64,000 bases of DNA from Pseudomonas sp. Irchel s3h17. GTDB lineage: Bacteria > Pseudomonadota > Gammaproteobacteria > Pseudomonadales > Pseudomonadaceae. The stretch spans positions 16,564 through 80,563 of the forward strand of contig NZ_FYDL01000017.1 of NCBI RefSeq assembly GCF_900187505.1, written 5' to 3'. A model generated the notes under the pieces. That model made no database searches. It was not told the DNA's origin and saw only the letters and a list, made by a program, of their open reading frames with translations. The translations under genes were made by a program, and so were the position numbers. Numbering within the stretch: the first letter of the stretch is position 1; each line of letters begins with the position of its first letter. Of this stretch, positions 9,157 through 16,361 are shown one piece after another.

Positions 9157-10491
9157 TCAGAAAGTATGAGCCTCTACCACCTGCTTGACCCTGGCGAGCG
9201 CTTGCTCAAGCGCATCCAGCGCCAGCGAACCCAACGCGAGCCTGATCGCGTGAGGCGGATGAGCGGAGGTTGCGAAGGGTTCGGCGGTGGACACTGAAAC
9301 CTGCTGCTCCATCAGCGCCGTCGCAATCCGGTCAGCCCGAACCTCTTCGCCCAGCGGCAGCCAGAGGAAGTAGGAATTGGGATGGCTGATGCAGGTCAAG
9401 CCGGACAACGCGGCCCTGGCCATGGCTTGCCGGTGGGTGGCGTCCTGGCGTTTTTCTCCCTCCAGTCGCGTGACCGTGCCGTCGTCGAGCCACTGGCAGG
9501 CAATCGAGGTCATCACGCCCGGGGTGTTCCACACCGTGGCGCGGATGGTTCTTTCCAGGGCCGGGACCCAGCCGACAGGCGCCGCGACAAAGCCGACGCG
9601 CAGTCCGGTGGCGACGCTTTTCGACAGGCCGGACACGTACACCGTTCTTTCCGGCGCCCGTGCCGCCAGGGGCGCAGGCGGATCTTCGGCGAGGAAGGCA
9701 TAGGCGGCGTCTTCGATGATGATCAGATCATGTTCGCGGGCGATGCGCACCAGGCGTTGCCGCCAGTCCTCGCTGGCGACCCAGCCCAACGGGTTGTGCA
9801 GGGTTGGCATGGTGTATACCGCCCGTACCTTTCTGCGTGTGCACAGGTGCGCCAGGGCATCTAGGTCCGGTTCGCAGCCGGCGGAGGGAATGGGCGCCAG
9901 CTCCAGGCGCTGGGTGTCGGCGAGGACTTTGAAACCGGGGTAGGTCAAGGCATCCACCGCCACCACATCGCCCGGGCGCAGCAGCCCCATGACGGTCGTC
10001 GCCAGGCCGTGCTGGGCGCCACTGACCATCAGCACCTGCTCTTCACCGACGTCCAGGCCCCGGCAGCGCAGATGCCGGGCCACGGCGGCGCGCTCATGGG
10101 GACGGCCGCCGTGGGGCTGATAGCGCAGCAATGCCTCCAGGTCGCCCGACGTCGCCAGTTGGCGCAAGGCGCCCCGCAGCAACTCGGCCTGGCCGGGCAG
10201 GGCGGGGTAGTTGAAGTTCAGGTCCAGCACGCCCGAAGCAACTGCGTGCTGGTCGATGCCCAGCCCTGGCGGCAACGAGGTCTCCCGGACAAAGGTGCCG
10301 CGCCCGGCTTCGCCACTGACCAACCCCATGGCCTCCAACTCCCCATAGACACGGGTCGCGGTGGCCAGTGCCAGGCCTTCGCGGGTCGCCAACTCGCGGT
10401 GGGTGGACAGGCGCGTACCCGGTGTCAGGCGTCCCGCGCGAATGTCGGCGGCGAACGCGTCCACCAGGGACTTGTAGCGGGAGCGGGCCAT
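9157..10491 (-). CDS. MocR-type GntR/aminotransferase transcription regulator
   Basis: A 444-aa fusion. Residues ~1-70 form a GntR winged helix (SRYKSLVDAFAADIRAG..LSTHRELA..). The rest is a fold-type I aminotransferase-like PLP domain with the Schiff-base lysine in SGLSKSVATGLRVG and a YAFLAED segment. Such MocR proteins sense PLP or amino-compound ligands and usually control a divergent gene. Here the divergent gene is a DJ-1/PfpI protein, with a perfect inverted repeat between the two starts, so that is the likely target. The ligand is unknown. Confidence 0.88.
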   Translation of the reverse strand: MARSRYKSLVDAFAADIRAGRLTPGTRLSTHRELATREGLALATATRVYGELEAMGLVSGEAGRGTFVRETSLPPGLGIDQHAVASGVLDLNFNYPALPGQAELLRGALRQLATSGDLEALLRYQPHGGRPHERAAVARHLRCRGLDVGEEQVLMVSGAQHGLATTVMGLLRPGDVVAVDALTYPGFKVLADTQRLELAPIPSAGCEPDLDALAHLCTRRKVRAVYTMPTLHNPLGWVASEDWRQRLVRIAREHDLIIIEDAAYAFLAEDPPAPLAARAPERTVYVSGLSKSVATGLRVGFVAAPVGWVPALERTIRATVWNTPGVMTSIACQWLDDGTVTRLEGEKRQDATHRQAMARAALSGLTCISHPNSYFLWLPLGEEVRADRIATALMEQQVSVSTAEPFATSAHPPHAIRLALGSLALDALEQALARVKQVVEAHTF

Positions 10492-10502
10492 GGCGTTGTA
10501 TC

Positions 10503-10526
10503 CAGTACAATAATTTGATTGTACTG
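10503..10526. promoter_or_regulatory. Inverted-repeat operator between mocR-type gene and pfpI-type gene
   Basis: CAGTACAAT (10503-10511), spacer AATTTG, ATTGTACTG (10518-10526) is a perfect 9-bp inverted repeat. It lies 12 bp from the MocR start and about 80 bp from the DJ-1/PfpI start, placed to control both divergent genes. Confidence 0.6.
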
Positions 10527-10604
10527 ATTATTCGCCATAGCCTGCGCCTGTACAACCGCCGACCTGCGGCGGCTGCCAGCCACTTCTGTGCGAAGGCCCC
10601 CCTC

Positions 10605-11201
10605 ATGCATATCGCGATTCTCACGTTCGAAGGTTACAACGAGCTCGACTCCCTCATCGCGCTCGGCGTTCTCAACCGCGTCAAGAAACCGGGATGGCGC
10701 GTATCGATTGCCAGCCCGAGTGCCCGCGTCCGTTCGATGAACGGGGTGGTGATCGAGTCCACCGCCACGCTGCGCGAGGCCAGTGAAGCCGAGGCGGTCA
10801 TCATCGGCAGTGGCTCGCTGACACGCGAAGTCGTCGCGGACAGCGCCCTGATGGGGCAATTGCAGCTTGATCCGTCACGGCAACTGCTAGGGGCGCAATG
10901 TTCGGGCACCCTGGTGCTGGCAAAACTGGGTCTGCTCGATGGCGTGCCGGCGTGTACCGACCTGACCACCAAGCCCTGGGTCCAGGCGGCCGGCGTTGAT
11001 GTGCTGAACCAGGCGTTCTTCGCCAAAGGCAACGTCGCCACCGCCGGCGGATGCCTGGCCTCGCCCTATCTCGCGGCCTGGATCATTGCTCGCCTGGAAG
11101 GTGTCGACGCGGCCGAAAGCGCATTGCACTACGTGGCCCCGGTGGGGGAAAAGGCAGCGTACGTGGCGCGCGGGATGGGCAATATCACGCCGTATTTGTA
11201 A
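10605..11201 (+). CDS. DJ-1/PfpI family protein
   Basis: A 198-aa protein of the DJ-1/PfpI (class I glutamine amidotransferase-like) superfamily. It starts MHIAILTFEGYNELD and carries the nucleophile-elbow cysteine in LLGAQCSGTLVLA. ATG 10605 is chosen because the family begins at this point; the longer open frame starts inside the MocR gene. Family members include chaperones, glyoxalases/deglycases, isonitrile hydratases and regulators, so the activity is not fixed. Divergent control by the MocR protein is likely. Confidence 0.78.
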   Translation: MHIAILTFEGYNELDSLIALGVLNRVKKPGWRVSIASPSARVRSMNGVVIESTATLREASEAEAVIIGSGSLTREVVADSALMGQLQLDPSRQLLGAQCSGTLVLAKLGLLDGVPACTDLTTKPWVQAAGVDVLNQAFFAKGNVATAGGCLASPYLAAWIIARLEGVDAAESALHYVAPVGEKAAYVARGMGNITPYL

Positions 11202-11223
11202 GCGCAGTGGTTGCCGGACCCCG

Positions 11224-11258
11224 GGCGGGATTGGAGCGCGCACGGCTCCAATCCCGCC
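11224..11258. terminator. Bidirectional hairpin between convergent genes
   Basis: GGCGGGATTGGAGC, a 7-nt loop, then GCTCCAATCCCGCC form a perfect 14-bp stem in the gap between the convergent DJ-1/PfpI gene (ends 11201) and amidase gene (ends 11264). There is no clear U-tract on either side. Confidence 0.55.
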
Positions 11259-11263
11259 AACGG

Positions 11264-12979
11264 CTATGGCTTGTCCGCCAGCAGCGGTGGGGTTCGAGGC
11301 GGGATCAAGCGCTGGGTCCCGGTCGACTCGAATGCCGAGGCCAAGCGCAGCAGCGTCGAATCGTCATAGGCCCGACCGGCAAACGTCAGTCCGACGGGCA
11401 TGCCGATGTCCGGCATGACGCCCATCGGCACGGTGACCGTGGGCACGCCCAAGTGGCGGATGGCAAGGTTGCCGTTGGCGACCCAGACGCCGTTGCTCCA
11501 GGCAATGTCCGCCGCCTGCGGATCGACATCGGCATTCGCCGGCGCCACGTCGGCCACTGTCGGAAACAGCACCGCATCGAGCCCCAACCGGTCCATCCAG
11601 TCCTCGAGATCGATGCGCCGGGTCTGCTCCAGGCCCCGCAATCCATCAGGCACGGTGCTTATCTGGTCCCAGGGGGTGATGCCGCGCTCGGCCATCCGCA
11701 CGTACTCGTCCATGCCCGCGGCAAGGTCGCCTTCCCGGTTGGGGAGGGTTCCCGGGTCGTGGGGGAAAATCAGCGGTCCGTCCACGTCGACCAGGCGGTT
11801 CAACCTGGGGTCGCCATTGGCCTGGAGAAAGTCATCGAACGCCCAGGCCGTCAGGTCCCACAACTCATGGTGCAGGAACTCCTTGGACACCAGGCCGCGG
11901 TTGTATACGGTCGGCGCACCGGGACGATCACCCTCGCAATTGGAGACCAGCGGGAAGTCGACCTCGATCACGTCGGCGCCAGCGGCTTCAAGTGCCTGGC
12001 GAGCCGCTTCCCAGAGCCCGATCACCGAGGGTCGGGTGTGGATGCGCTGGCCTGTCGGGCCACCGATACCGGGCGCATCCGCCGTGCCCGCTTCGGGGTC
12101 GGCATTGATGTACATGCGCGGCACGCCCAGGCGCTTGCCCGCCAGTGCCGAGGCATTCGCGGCGAGTGCCTGGTAGGAGGCCGGACGCACCGAGGCGACG
12201 CTCGGCAGGGGCACCCAGGGTTGCATGCGCCACAGATCGCCCCGGGTGTCGGGGTCCTCCGCGACGACCACGTCGAGCACTTCGAGCAGGTCCGCCATGG
12301 TTCTGGCAAACGGCACGACAACGTCCATGGTGGGCGTCAGCGGCCAGTTGCCACGTACCGAGATCACCCCACGCGACGGCGTATAGGCACACAAGCCATT
12401 GTTCGAGGCCGGGCCCCGTCCGCTCGACCAGGTTTCTTCGGCCAGGCCGAACGCGGCGAAACTGGCCGCGGTGGCGGTGCCCGCGCCGTTGGACGAGCCG
12501 GAGGCGAAGGGGGCGGTCAGGTAGTCCGCGTTGTACGGACTCTCCGCCCGGCCGTAGACCCCGCGCTGCATGCCGCCGTTGGCCATGGGCGGCATGTTGG
12601 TCTTGCCCAGGCAGATCGCGCCCGCGGCGCGCAGCCGTTCGATGGTGAACGCATCGCGATGGGCGATCAGGTTGGCGAAGGCCGGGCTGCCAGAGGCCGC
12701 GGTGAGCCCCTTGACCAGGTAACTGTCCTTGGCGGTATAGGGGATGCCATCGAGCGGACCCAGTGCCTGGCCCTTGGCCCGCCGGGCATCGGAGGCCTGC
12801 GCCTCCTTGAGTGCGTCGGGGTTGCGCACCACCACCGCGTTGAGGGCGGTGGGCGTGTCGGGGCCGTCGTAGGCCTCGATCCTGGCGAGATAGGCCTGGA
12901 CCAGCTCAACCGCCGTGGCCTGGCCGGATTCGAGCGCCGCGCGCAGCTGGGCAATGGAAACCTCGGTGACCTCGATCAT
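11264..12979 (-). CDS. Amidase signature (AS) family amidase
   Basis: A 571-aa amide hydrolase. The catalytic lysine is in DGIPYTAKDSY (near residue 90). The Ser-cisSer region reads ASGSSNGAGTA, and WSSGRGPAS aligns with the nucleophile motif normally written GGSIRIPAS. It uses a Ser-cisSer-Lys triad. There is no obvious signal peptide. The start MIEVTEVSIAQL at 12979 has the usual N-terminal helix of the family. Physiological substrate unknown. It may belong functionally with the amide-hydrolase theme of the left flank, but lies in its own transcription unit. Confidence 0.85.
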   Translation of the reverse strand: MIEVTEVSIAQLRAALESGQATAVELVQAYLARIEAYDGPDTPTALNAVVVRNPDALKEAQASDARRAKGQALGPLDGIPYTAKDSYLVKGLTAASGSPAFANLIAHRDAFTIERLRAAGAICLGKTNMPPMANGGMQRGVYGRAESPYNADYLTAPFASGSSNGAGTATAASFAAFGLAEETWSSGRGPASNNGLCAYTPSRGVISVRGNWPLTPTMDVVVPFARTMADLLEVLDVVVAEDPDTRGDLWRMQPWVPLPSVASVRPASYQALAANASALAGKRLGVPRMYINADPEAGTADAPGIGGPTGQRIHTRPSVIGLWEAARQALEAAGADVIEVDFPLVSNCEGDRPGAPTVYNRGLVSKEFLHHELWDLTAWAFDDFLQANGDPRLNRLVDVDGPLIFPHDPGTLPNREGDLAAGMDEYVRMAERGITPWDQISTVPDGLRGLEQTRRIDLEDWMDRLGLDAVLFPTVADVAPANADVDPQAADIAWSNGVWVANGNLAIRHLGVPTVTVPMGVMPDIGMPVGLTFAGRAYDDSTLLRLASAFESTGTQRLIPPRTPPLLADKP

Positions 12980-13190
12980 GGGGTTACCACCGTTGGCTGA
13001 TGGAGGGCGTGGTGACGGTGTTCATCACGCGGGATCCTGTGCTCAGGGGCATCACTTGTCTCAAACTGGGTGTTCATATCGGTTCTCATGCGCAGCATGC
13101 GTCAGGTCGCAAGCGCATAGTTTACTGGCGATTGCCCAATCGAAAAGTACCTGTCTCTACCTTTCGGGTTTTCCCGGTCGAGGGGGTTTC

Positions 13191-13204
13191 TTGATCACCG
13201 TCAA
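13191..13204 (+). promoter_or_regulatory. ANR/DNR box upstream of moaC
   Basis: TTGATCACCGTCAA matches TTGAT-N4-ATCAA with one mismatch, 75 bp upstream of the moaC start. It marks anaerobic induction of this molybdenum cofactor set. The rest of 12980-13278 holds only the two promoters. Confidence 0.65.
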
Positions 13205-13278
13205 TCGCCTGGGCCGGCCGACGCTGTAGCCTGCAGGACAACCCGTTGCTGTCGTCGAAACCACAAGGCCTGTTGCCC

Positions 13279-13764
13279 ATGAGCGAAGTTGTGCTGACTC
13301 ACCTCGATTCCGATGGCCACGCGCGGATGGTCGATGTCACCGAAAAAAGCGTGACCTGCCGCGAAGCCATCGCCGAAGCCTGGGTGCGGATGCGTGCCGA
13401 AACCGCGCAGTTGATTGTCAGCGGTGGCCATCCCAAGGGAGACGTGTTCGCGGTGGCGCGGATTGCCGGGATCCAGGCGGCCAAGCGTACCAGCGAGTTG
13501 ATTCCGCTGTGTCATCCGTTGCTGCTGAGCAGTGTCAGCGTGACGTTGAGCCTGGAGAGCGACAATCGGGTGCGTGTTGTCGCAGGCTGTAAGCTGGCCG
13601 GGCAGACCGGGGTCGAGATGGAAGCGTTGACCGCCGCCAGCGTCGCCGCCTTGACGCTGTATGACATGTGCAAGGCGGTGGACCGTGGCATGAGCATCGA
13701 GTCGGTGCGCCTGCTGCACAAGAGCGGCGGCAAGAGCGGTATCTATGAGGCGCCAACCCCATGA
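13279..13764 (+). CDS. moaC: MoaC, cyclic pyranopterin monophosphate synthase
   Basis: Converts the MoaA product (3',8-cH2GTP) to cyclic pyranopterin monophosphate in molybdenum cofactor synthesis. 161 aa, the normal length. Seen: LTHLDSDGHARMVDVTEK at the start, the ELIPLCHPL motif, and the C-terminal MCKAVDRGMSIESVRLL motif. ATG 13279 is the family start. It overlaps moaD by 4 bp (ATGA). No moaA lies in the window, so the first pathway enzyme must be elsewhere. It supplies cofactor for NarG. Confidence 0.95.
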   Translation: MSEVVLTHLDSDGHARMVDVTEKSVTCREAIAEAWVRMRAETAQLIVSGGHPKGDVFAVARIAGIQAAKRTSELIPLCHPLLLSSVSVTLSLESDNRVRVVAGCKLAGQTGVEMEALTAASVAALTLYDMCKAVDRGMSIESVRLLHKSGGKSGIYEAPTP

Positions 13765-14006
13765 AACTCACTGTGCATTATTTCTCCCGCTACCGCGAAA
13801 CCCTGGGGCGCGACGCCGAAGTCGTCGAGGGGGAGTTTGCCTCGCTCGATCAATTGCGCCAGCACCTGGTAGGCCGCTCCGGCGCCTGGCAGGTGCTGGC
13901 CGAGCAGCACCTCATGTGTGCTCGCAACCAGGACATGTGCGGGCTCGATGAACCCCTGAAGGACGGCGATGAAGTGGCGTTCTTCCCCACGGTGACAGGG
14001 GGCTGA
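13761..14006 (+). CDS. moaD: MoaD, molybdopterin synthase sulfur carrier
   Basis: A ubiquitin-fold 81-aa protein. Its C-terminal Gly-Gly (..FFPTVTGG) is adenylated and thiocarboxylated to donate sulfur to MoaE. It starts within the moaC stop (ATGA overlap) and is followed after 1 bp by moaE. The N-terminal MKLTVHYFSRYRETLGRDAE is the typical beta-grasp opening. Confidence 0.95.
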   Translation: MKLTVHYFSRYRETLGRDAEVVEGEFASLDQLRQHLVGRSGAWQVLAEQHLMCARNQDMCGLDEPLKDGDEVAFFPTVTGG

Positions 14007-14007
14007 G

Positions 14008-14478
14008 ATGATGATTCGAGTGCAGGCCGCCTGCTTTGACCCCGGCGCCGAACTCAACGCCCTGCAGGCCGGCAGCGCAGGGGTGGGCGCGGTGGTGAGC
14101 TTTGTCGGTTATGTGCGGGATTTCAACGCAGGCCAGGACGTGTGCGGGATGTTCCTTGAGCACTACCCGGGCATGACCGAAAAGGCCCTGGGCAAGATCG
14201 TCGACGAGGCCCACCAGCGCTGGCCGCTGCTGGGCCTGAAACTCATCCATCGGGTCGGCGCCTTGCAGCCAGGGGACCCGATCGTCTTTGTCGGGGTCAC
14301 CAGCAGCCACCGCCAGGCGGCTTTCGAGGCCTGTGCCTTTGTCATGGACTACCTGAAAACCCGTGCGCCGTTCTGGAAGAAGGAGCAAGGGGCACAGGAG
14401 GCGCGGTGGGTCGAGGGGCGCGACAGCGATCACCAGGCGGCACAACGCTGGGCCGAAGCTGTTCCGGGGGTCACATGA
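14008..14478 (+). CDS. moaE: MoaE, molybdopterin synthase catalytic subunit
   Basis: The large subunit of molybdopterin synthase, 156 aa, inserts two sulfurs into cPMP. Seen: GAVVSFVGYVRDFN, LEHYPGMTEKAL, HRVGALQPGDPIVFVGV, the HRQAAFEA motif, and the catalytic lysine region in LKTRAPFWKKE. Start is ATG 14008 or the adjacent ATG 14011. The next gene starts in its stop codon (ATGA), so the CopD-like membrane protein is translationally coupled to Moco genes. Confidence 0.95.
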   Translation: MMIRVQAACFDPGAELNALQAGSAGVGAVVSFVGYVRDFNAGQDVCGMFLEHYPGMTEKALGKIVDEAHQRWPLLGLKLIHRVGALQPGDPIVFVGVTSSHRQAAFEACAFVMDYLKTRAPFWKKEQGAQEARWVEGRDSDHQAAQRWAEAVPGVT

Positions 14479-14918
14479 GCTATCCGCTGCTGTTGACGGT
14501 GCACCTGTTTGCTGCGCTGGTGTTTATCGGCACGGTGTTCTTCGAAGTCCTGTTCCTGGAAAGTATCCGCAAGCAGCTACCGGCCAGGGTCATGCTGTTG
14601 CTCGAGCAGGGCATCGGCCGGCGCGCCAGGACCCTGATGCCCTGGGTCTTGCTGGCGTTGTTCGGTGCCGGGCTGGGCATGGTCTGGTTGCGCTACCTGC
14701 CGGTCCTGGCCGCGCCGTTGGCATCGTCGTTCGGCACCTTGCTGCTGTTGAAAATCCTGTTGGCCACCAGCGTGCTCATGCATTTCTTCACCGCGATGTT
14801 TCTGTTCAGGCGCGGGCGCATGAAGGCCCGTTACCTGAAAGTGATTCACCACAGCCTGTTCGGGCACATGGTGGCCATCGTCCTGTTGGCCAAAGGCATG
14901 TTCTATCTGACCTGGTGA
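14475..14918 (+). CDS. CopD-like four-helix membrane protein
   Basis: A 147-aa inner-membrane protein with four predicted helices (about residues 3-25, 55-76, 85-108, 122-145). Conserved histidines lie in helix 1 (LLTVHLFAAL), helix 3 (LMHFFTAMF) and before and in helix 4 (IHHSLFGHMVAI). It ends LLAKGMFYLTW. A clear paralogue lies downstream of nnrS in the same island. The shared intramembrane histidines suggest b-heme or copper binding as in CopD-like proteins; that is inference. It starts in the moaE stop codon. The role in denitrification is unknown. Confidence 0.72.
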   Translation: MSYPLLLTVHLFAALVFIGTVFFEVLFLESIRKQLPARVMLLLEQGIGRRARTLMPWVLLALFGAGLGMVWLRYLPVLAAPLASSFGTLLLLKILLATSVLMHFFTAMFLFRRGRMKARYLKVIHHSLFGHMVAIVLLAKGMFYLTW

Positions 14919-14953
14919 ACGGGACAGACGGTGGTGCGGCGCGCCACCGGTGC

Positions 14954-14967
14954 TTGATGCAAATCAA
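14954..14967 (+). promoter_or_regulatory. ANR/DNR box upstream of the hemN pair
   Basis: TTGATGCAAATCAA is a perfect TTGAT-N4-ATCAA site centred 66 bp before the hemN-like start. A class II start of transcription (-41.5) would fall near 15002, 25 bp before the ATG. Confidence 0.85.
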
Positions 14968-15026
14968 GGAGCCTTGAGCGATAACGCTGGACACTGGCGA
15001 CCTGCAGCCAGTCTCGGAGCTCTGTC

Positions 15027-16361
15027 ATGGCCGATTTATTCCACGCCCGCCGCGAGCCCTTCGTTCGCCACGACCAAGGCGTGCTCGACCCCAATTGTCA
15101 TGCCGACACCCGCAAGTTTCATGGAGGGATCGGATCTCTGGATGTGCTGCGGGCATTGCGCGTCAGTCGCCAGAAGTGTCGTCCGCTGTCGTTGAACGTG
15201 CAGATTCCCGCGGGTTTCAGGTCTGAGCCTCATTTTCAGTGTCTGCTGCGCGAGATCGACCTGCTGGGGTGTCACTTGGGGGCGGGGCAACGTGTCGAGC
15301 AATTCCACCTGGGCGGAGGAACCCCGCAGGCGCAGCCTGTGCAGCGGCTGATGGCGCATCTGCGCAACCGGTTCAACATTCTCGGACACGAGTGCGGCGA
15401 CTACAGTGTCGACGTCGATCTGCATCACACCGATTGGGCGATGATGGGCGTGCTGCGTGAGCAGGGGTTCAATCATGTGAGCATCGGTGTCCCGGACATC
15501 GGCACCGACGGCGAGCGGTCAGCGACCAGCTACCAGAACCCCGCACCGATTCACTCGCTGATCGACGCCGCCCGCACCTTCGGTTTTCGCTCCGTCAACG
15601 TCGACCTGGGGTACGGCCATGCCTGGCAGACCCCGCACAGCTTCGCCCTGAAACTGGCGGCTATCATCGAGCTGGAACCGGATCGCGTGCAGGTGTTCGA
15701 CTACGCCCAGCCGCCACCGCGCTACCGGCACGGGCACCACGCCACCGATGCCTGCAGCGAGGACGCCAAGGGCGCGATGCGCCGGACCTGTTTTGAACAG
15801 CTGCTGGCCGCCGGGTATCAAGTCATTGGCCTGGGGCAGTTTGTCCGCCCCGACGATGACCTGGCGATCGCTCAGGAACGCGGCCGCTTGCGTCGTACCT
15901 GCCACGGCTTCACCCGGCACGGGTACTGCGATCATGTCGGCTTTGGACCGGGCGCCATCAGCCAGTTCGACGAGTTGTATGCGCAAAATACCGAGGATCC
16001 TGAACACTATCTGCAGCAGCTGCACAGTGGTCAGTTGGCAATCTGCCGTGGCTGGCGCTGCGAGGCGGGCGATCAGGTCAGGCAGTTGGTGATGGAGCGC
16101 CTGGCCTGTGACCTGGAGCTGGATATCCGGGCCATCGAAAGCCGTTACGGGCTGATTTTCCAGCAGTACTTCGCCGCCGCCTGGCAGTGCCTCCGGCAGA
16201 TGAGCGAGGACGGCCTGGTCGAGCTCTCGGAGCGCTTTATCAGCATTCTTCCGGCCGGACGGCTGGAGGTGGACGCTATCTGCCAGGTGTTCGAACAGGA
16301 CGTGAACCACCCGGGGCACTCATCCCCTCAAGAGTTGATCGATCATGATGCCTGTCTTTGA
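15027..16361 (+). CDS. HemN-like protein lacking the radical-SAM cysteines
   Basis: A 444-aa homologue of oxygen-independent coproporphyrinogen III dehydrogenase, intact in frame. It aligns with the neighbouring HemN along its length: NVQIP (57-61) matches IHIP, HLGGGTP (94-100) matches the SAM-binding motif, and CRGWR matches HRGYR. The CxxxCxxC loop that binds the [4Fe-4S] cluster is deleted: 35 residues separate the two motifs here, versus 52 in HemN. It therefore should not be a radical-SAM enzyme. It overlaps hemN by 17 bp behind a perfect ANR/DNR box, so it is co-expressed. A heme-pathway chaperone, inhibitor or partner role is possible. The product is unassigned. Confidence 0.75.
   Translation: MADLFHARREPFVRHDQGVLDPNCHADTRKFHGGIGSLDVLRALRVSRQKCRPLSLNVQIPAGFRSEPHFQCLLREIDLLGCHLGAGQRVEQFHLGGGTPQAQPVQRLMAHLRNRFNILGHECGDYSVDVDLHHTDWAMMGVLREQGFNHVSIGVPDIGTDGERSATSYQNPAPIHSLIDAARTFGFRSVNVDLGYGHAWQTPHSFALKLAAIIELEPDRVQVFDYAQPPPRYRHGHHATDACSEDAKGAMRRTCFEQLLAAGYQVIGLGQFVRPDDDLAIAQERGRLRRTCHGFTRHGYCDHVGFGPGAISQFDELYAQNTEDPEHYLQQLHSGQLAICRGWRCEAGDQVRQLVMERLACDLELDIRAIESRYGLIFQQYFAAAWQCLRQMSEDGLVELSERFISILPAGRLEVDAICQVFEQDVNHPGHSSPQELIDHDACL

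Noticed and set aside
11051..13000. 649-aa open frame antisense to the amidase
   Set aside because: The amidase frame carries all catalytic motifs; this frame is Arg/Gly/His-rich shadow sequence.
16334..16347. TTGATCGATCATGA before hemN as an ANR box
   Set aside because: Right half does not match ATCAA, and it lies inside the upstream gene; the real box is at 14954.
15027..16361. Sequencing frameshift as the reason for the missing HemN cysteines
   Set aside because: HemN similarity continues in the same frame on both sides of the gap, and neighbouring frames do not encode CxxxCxxC; it is an in-frame loss.
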